Positions 60,355 through 64,000 of a DNA stretch of 64,000 bases are shown here, in pieces. A program made the translations under genes and the position numbers. The notes below the pieces were generated by a model, which did not search any database, had not been told where the DNA came from, and saw only the letters and a list, made by a program, of their open reading frames with translations. The stretch comes from Chitinophaga sp. CB10. Lineage in GTDB: Bacteria; Bacteroidota; Bacteroidia; Chitinophagales; Chitinophagaceae. The first letter of the stretch is position 1. Each line of letters starts with the position of its first letter. The stretch spans positions 1 through 64,000 of the forward strand of contig MLAV02000020.1 of NCBI GenBank assembly GCA_001870995.2, given 5' to 3'.

Positions 60355-63069
60355 ATGCGTTATTCCACTAGGCGTCGGAAACTATCAGTGAACCTCTGCA
60401 TTGCCCTGGTTGCGGGTAATATCATTGCTGCATGTAATTCCACGCGAAAACCGGACTTCAGCACAGAAGTCAAACCCATATTAAATAAACATTGCATCAG
60501 CTGCCACGGCGGCGTTAAGCAAAGCGGCGGCTTCAGTGTGCTGTTCAGGGAAGAAGCCCTCGGTGTCACCAAATCCGGCAAACCCGCTATCATCCCGGGC
60601 CACCCGGAGCGGAGCGAATTTATCCGCCGCCTCACCTGTAAGGACCCTAAGGAAAGGATGCCGCAAAAAGGCGAACCCCTTACCCAACAGGAAATACAAA
60701 TACTTACCGACTGGGTGAAATCCGGCGCTGAATGGGGCGAACACTGGGCATACGTGCCTCCCAAAGCAGCCCCCGTACCGGATCAGGACCATGCGATCGA
60801 TTATTTCATCAACGAAAAACTCGAAGCCGAAGGCCTCAAAGCCGCTGCCCCGGCAGATAAAATGACCTTGCTGCGCCGCGTCAGCCTCGACCTCACCGGC
60901 CTGCCTCCAACGCCCGAAATGGCAAAACAATTTGCAGCGGATAACAGCCCGAAAGCTTACGAACAAATCGTGGATAAACTCCTGCAATCCCCGCAGTTTG
61001 GCGAACGCTGGGCCAGCATGTGGCTGGACCTCGCCCGCTATTCCGATTCAAAAGGATACGAACGCGATAACGGCCGCCAGATATGGCGGTATCGCGACTG
61101 GGTCATAGACGCCTTTAACCGCGACCTCCCGTACGACAGCTTCGCCATCGAGCAACTCGCCGGCGACCTCCTGCCCAATCCCACCCAGGCGCAACTCATT
61201 GCCACCGCGTTTAACCGCAATACCATGAGTAACGACGAAGGCGGTACACAGGACGAAGAGTTTCGCACCGCAGCCGTCATGGACCGGGTAAGCACCACCA
61301 TGGACGTGTTCCAGGGCGTCACCATCGCATGCGTGCAATGCCATAGCCACCCCTATGATCCGTTCCGCTTTGAGGATTATTATAAACTGCTGGCATTCCT
61401 CAATAATACCCGCGATGAGGATACCCACATGGAACATCCGAAATTACGTTTATACGACAGCGTTAGTAACGAACAGGTAAAACACATAACCAATTGGGTG
61501 AGTGCCAACGGCAATGCCACACAACAGCAGGACGTAAAGGAATTCCTCACCGTCCTCGAACCCAAACGCCATGCGCACGACTGCGACCAATACATCAACG
61601 GCGCCCTCGCCGATACCAAATACCTCGGCATCAGGAGCGGCGGCAGCTGCCGGCTGCCCAAACAGGAACTCACCGGCAAAACCCGCTTCCTGATGAACTA
61701 CTGGTCCGGCAAGCCCGGCGGAGTTATGGAAATCCGGCTGGACAGCCTTAGCGGCAAAACCCTGGTAACCCACCAGCTCGCCGTCACCAAAGGCCGCCTC
61801 GCCATCAACATCCCCATCCCCGCCACCACCGGCGTGCACGACCTGTACTTCATCTTCCGCAATCCCGCCCTGCCAAAAGAAGCTTCCGTTTGCGGCGTGG
61901 AATGGTTCGCCTTCCGCGAAGAGCTGCCGGGGAAAGGCGCTCCGGGCTACGACAACATAGCCGCCAAATTTATGGAAGTAGTCAACATGCAGCCGGAAGA
62001 AGTCCCGGTAATGGTAGAAAACCCGCCGTCCATGTACCGCCCCACGCATATTTTTGAAAGAGGCAACTGGATGGTAACAGGCGCGGAAGTAAAACCGGAC
62101 GTACCGCACTCCCTCAATCCATTCCCTGCCAACGCGCCGCGCAACCGCCTCGGACTGGCCCTCTGGCTCACCTCCGATCAAAACCCGCTTACCGCAAGGG
62201 TAATGGTCAACCGCCTCTGGGAACAACTCTTCGGCATTGGTATCGTGGAAACGCTGGAAGATTTCGGCACCCAGGGCTTCACGCCATCGCATCCAAAACT
62301 GCTGGACTACCTCGCATACAATTTCATGCATCGCTATAAATGGCACATCAAACCATTACTCAGGGAGATGGTATTGTCCGCCGCCTATCAGCGCTCCTCC
62401 GTTAACACGCCGGAGCTGCAGGAAAAAGACCCGGCCAACCGCCTCCTCGCCAGGGGCCCGCATTTCAGGCTCACCGCGGAAACCGTGCGCGACCAGGCCC
62501 TCAGCGTAAGCGGACTACTGAACGCCAATATGCACGGCCCCAGCATCATGCCTTACCAGCCTGAAAACATCTGGCAGTCCGTATGGAGCGGGGAATACTG
62601 GAAAAAAGCCGAAGACGGCAACCAGTACCGCCGCGCCGTGTACGTGTACCAGAAACGCACCAGCCCTTATCCTTCCATGGTCACCTTCGACGGCAGCAGC
62701 CGCGAAGTATGCCTCCAGCGCAGGATACGCACCAACACACCGCTACAGGCACTGGTCACGCTCAACGATCCCGTTTATGTGGAAACCGCCGTTGCCCTGG
62801 CCAAACAAATGCATACCCAATCCAAAGATCCGGCTGCGTGTATCCGTTGGGGTTACGAACGCGCCATGTTCAAACCAATTCCTGAAACAAAACTGAAAGT
62901 ATTATTGACCTTATACAACAAGGCCTTGAACACTTACCGGGATAACCCGGCAGCCGCATGCAAGCTGCTGCAATGCAGCGCCGATACACCGGAAGCGCCA
63001 TCGGCCGCAGCGCTGGCCACCGTGGCCAATGCGCTCATGAACCTGGATGAATTCCTGACCAAATCTTAA
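60355..63069 (+). CDS. PSD1-type protein: planctomycete cytochrome c + DUF1549 + DUF1553
   Basis: 904 residues with lipobox IIAAC (Cys near residue 27). Domain order: planctomycete cytochrome c-like (35-125: VKPILNKHCISCHGGVKQSG with the CxxCH heme site; MPQKGEPLTQQEIQILTDWV), DUF1549 (145-355: LLRRVSLDLTGLPPTPEMAK; YERDNGRQIWRYRDWVIDAF; a second CxxCH in ACVQCHSHPYDPF), a jelly-roll insertion (about 430-520) and DUF1553 (580-860: LWLTSDQNPLTARVMVNRLW; PLLREMVLSAAYQRSS; LQALVTLNDPVYVETA). Such proteins are paired with DUF1501 proteins, as here (10-bp gap). Their function is not settled; heme-dependent oxidation of carbohydrate-related substrates has been suggested. Confidence 0.9.
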   Translation: MRYSTRRRKLSVNLCIALVAGNIIAACNSTRKPDFSTEVKPILNKHCISCHGGVKQSGGFSVLFREEALGVTKSGKPAIIPGHPERSEFIRRLTCKDPKERMPQKGEPLTQQEIQILTDWVKSGAEWGEHWAYVPPKAAPVPDQDHAIDYFINEKLEAEGLKAAAPADKMTLLRRVSLDLTGLPPTPEMAKQFAADNSPKAYEQIVDKLLQSPQFGERWASMWLDLARYSDSKGYERDNGRQIWRYRDWVIDAFNRDLPYDSFAIEQLAGDLLPNPTQAQLIATAFNRNTMSNDEGGTQDEEFRTAAVMDRVSTTMDVFQGVTIACVQCHSHPYDPFRFEDYYKLLAFLNNTRDEDTHMEHPKLRLYDSVSNEQVKHITNWVSANGNATQQQDVKEFLTVLEPKRHAHDCDQYINGALADTKYLGIRSGGSCRLPKQELTGKTRFLMNYWSGKPGGVMEIRLDSLSGKTLVTHQLAVTKGRLAINIPIPATTGVHDLYFIFRNPALPKEASVCGVEWFAFREELPGKGAPGYDNIAAKFMEVVNMQPEEVPVMVENPPSMYRPTHIFERGNWMVTGAEVKPDVPHSLNPFPANAPRNRLGLALWLTSDQNPLTARVMVNRLWEQLFGIGIVETLEDFGTQGFTPSHPKLLDYLAYNFMHRYKWHIKPLLREMVLSAAYQRSSVNTPELQEKDPANRLLARGPHFRLTAETVRDQALSVSGLLNANMHGPSIMPYQPENIWQSVWSGEYWKKAEDGNQYRRAVYVYQKRTSPYPSMVTFDGSSREVCLQRRIRTNTPLQALVTLNDPVYVETAVALAKQMHTQSKDPAACIRWGYERAMFKPIPETKLKVLLTLYNKALNTYRDNPAAACKLLQCSADTPEAPSAAALATVANALMNLDEFLTKS

Positions 63070-63079
63070 ACTCATTCGT

Positions 63080-64000
63080 ATGTCCAGATACAAAAAACTG
63101 ATAGACGAAGCCAATAAAGAACACCTGCGCTCCATCACCCGCCGCCATTTTTTAATGGACTGCGTCACCGGCCTCGGTGCGGCAGCCCTGGGCTCCTTCC
63201 TCGCAGGATGCGGCAGTAGCGGCGCCGGCAGCGCTATTCCCAACGCGGTAGCGGCTGACCCCATGGCGCCCAAAGCGCCGCACTTCCCCGGCAAGGCGAA
63301 GAGCGTAATATACCTGCATATGGCCGGCGCCCCTTCGCAATTGGAATTATTCGATTATAAGCCCGCCCTCCAGCGGCTCCATAACCAATTATGCCCCCCA
63401 TCCCTGCTGGAAGGCAAGAAGTTTGCCTTCATCCGCGGCGTCCCCAAAATGCTGGGGCCCCAGGCCGTGTTTAAACAACACGGCGCATCCGGCGCATGGA
63501 TATCCGACCACCTGCCGCATTTCACTGCCATGGCGGATGAAGTGAGCTTCCTGAAAGCTGTGCAAACGGACCAGTTTAACCACGGCCCGGCGCAACTCCT
63601 CATGCAAACGGGCAGCGCGCGGCTCGGCAGGCCAAGCATCGGCTCCTGGGTCACCTACGGCCTCGGCACGGAAAACAGTAACCTCCCCGGCTTCGTAGTG
63701 CTGACCTCCGGCGGCAAAACCCCGGATGCAGGTAAAAGCATCTGGGGCAGCGGCTTCCTGCCTTCCGTCTACCAGGGCGTGCAATGCCGCACCAAAGGCG
63801 ATCCCGTGCTGTTCCTCTCCGATCCGGAAGGGATGGACCGCGACCTCCGCAAAGCTTCCATCGATGCTATCAACCGTATTAACGAGGAAGAATATACGGC
63901 CTATGGCGACCCTGAAACACTCGCGCGCATATCTCAGTACGAACTGGCGTATAAAATGCAGATTGCCGTGCCCGAAGTCATGAACATCCAGAACGAACCG
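63080..64000 (+). CDS. DUF1501 protein with Tat signal (N-terminal part, cut by window end)
   Basis: 307 codons from ATG 63080 with no stop before the end of the window. The N-terminus SITRRHFLMDCVTGLGAAAL is a twin-arginine signal of the SRRxFL type, with a lipobox-like FLAGC at its end. The body carries the DUF1501 (sulfatase-like/alkaline-phosphatase fold) pattern: SVIYLHMAGAPSQLELFDYK, GAWISDHLPHFTAMADEVSF, NHGPAQLLMQTGSARLGRPS. Exported in folded form, consistent with a bound cofactor or metal. It is co-transcribed with the PSD1 gene. The frame was missed by methods requiring a stop codon, so it should be checked on the adjoining contig. Confidence 0.88.
   Translation, partial: MSRYKKLIDEANKEHLRSITRRHFLMDCVTGLGAAALGSFLAGCGSSGAGSAIPNAVAADPMAPKAPHFPGKAKSVIYLHMAGAPSQLELFDYKPALQRLHNQLCPPSLLEGKKFAFIRGVPKMLGPQAVFKQHGASGAWISDHLPHFTAMADEVSFLKAVQTDQFNHGPAQLLMQTGSARLGRPSIGSWVTYGLGTENSNLPGFVVLTSGGKTPDAGKSIWGSGFLPSVYQGVQCRTKGDPVLFLSDPEGMDRDLRKASIDAINRINEEEYTAYGDPETLARISQYELAYKMQIAVPEVMNIQNEP

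Noticed and set aside
1..64000. Prophage, integrative element or tRNA-linked island
   Set aside because: No integrase, phage structural gene, tRNA or attachment repeat was found; the only mobile-element signs are the IS end at 1-102 and the MITE-like repeat.

Overview
The window looks like a chromosomal segment of a Bacteroidota bacterium, most likely Chitinophagaceae (Chitinophaga or a close relative). Reasons: two complete ECF sigma / FecR / SusC / SusD / TlpA-type loci, many lipoproteins with short acidic tails after the lipobox Cys, MG2-type secreted proteins, a PSD1/DUF1501 pair, and several promoter-like TAnnTTTG elements instead of sigma70 boxes. The genus is an inference from gene content; no rRNA or tRNA gene is present.

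Layout. 1-102: right-hand end of an IS256-like insertion sequence (last codons of the transposase plus the terminal repeat). 753-4839: a secreted GH39 glycosidase, a small membrane protein, a PAS-like/LuxR regulator, and a chimeric gene joining half of an AraC regulator to half of a short-chain dehydrogenase. 4919-10309 (minus): MG2-type secreted protein with a tail-duplication scar beside it, two paralogous TPR proteins, two DUF2157-like membrane proteins. 10484-16929: a small coiled-coil protein, a TPR lipoprotein, and a response regulator with a very large double-kinase hybrid sensor. 17107-26829 and 27003-35214 (minus): two back-to-back ECF sigma / anti-sigma / SusC-SusD / thioredoxin-like loci. 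35255-35490 is a G-rich repeat array and 35580-36455 a PL9-like pectate lyase. 36829-44820 (minus): OmpR-type response regulator, histidine kinase, TolC, RND pump and membrane fusion protein, apparently one signal-controlled efflux operon. 44933-45079 is a MITE-like inverted-repeat element. 45187-47974 (minus): a heptad-repeat coiled-coil protein and three small exported proteins.

At about 48 kb gene orientation flips. 48120-50724 (plus): a TPR histidine kinase and its NarL-type regulator. 51219-56105: TonB receptor, DUF4374 lipoprotein and PepSY membrane protein, the architecture of the XusABC xenosiderophore-iron system. 56105-56296: a 73-bp repeat that triplicates a terminator hairpin. 56305-58440 (minus): an SGNH / alpha-beta hydrolase / SGNH fusion whose first SGNH domain lacks its nucleophile serine. 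58558-64000 (plus): cyclophilin-type prolyl isomerase, AraC regulator, and a PSD1-type cytochrome protein followed by a DUF1501 protein that runs off the window.

The loci share one theme: sensing and outer-membrane import of polymers or chelates (SusCD, Xus), surface hydrolases (GH39, PL9, SGNH), and efflux. The observations I rate highest are a leader mini-ORF motif shared by two unrelated operon genes (with a third orphan copy), an EF-hand loop inside the cytoplasmic loop of the RND pump, the AraC-SDR chimera with a duplication scar next to it, the serine-less triple-hydrolase fusion, and the MITE-like element.
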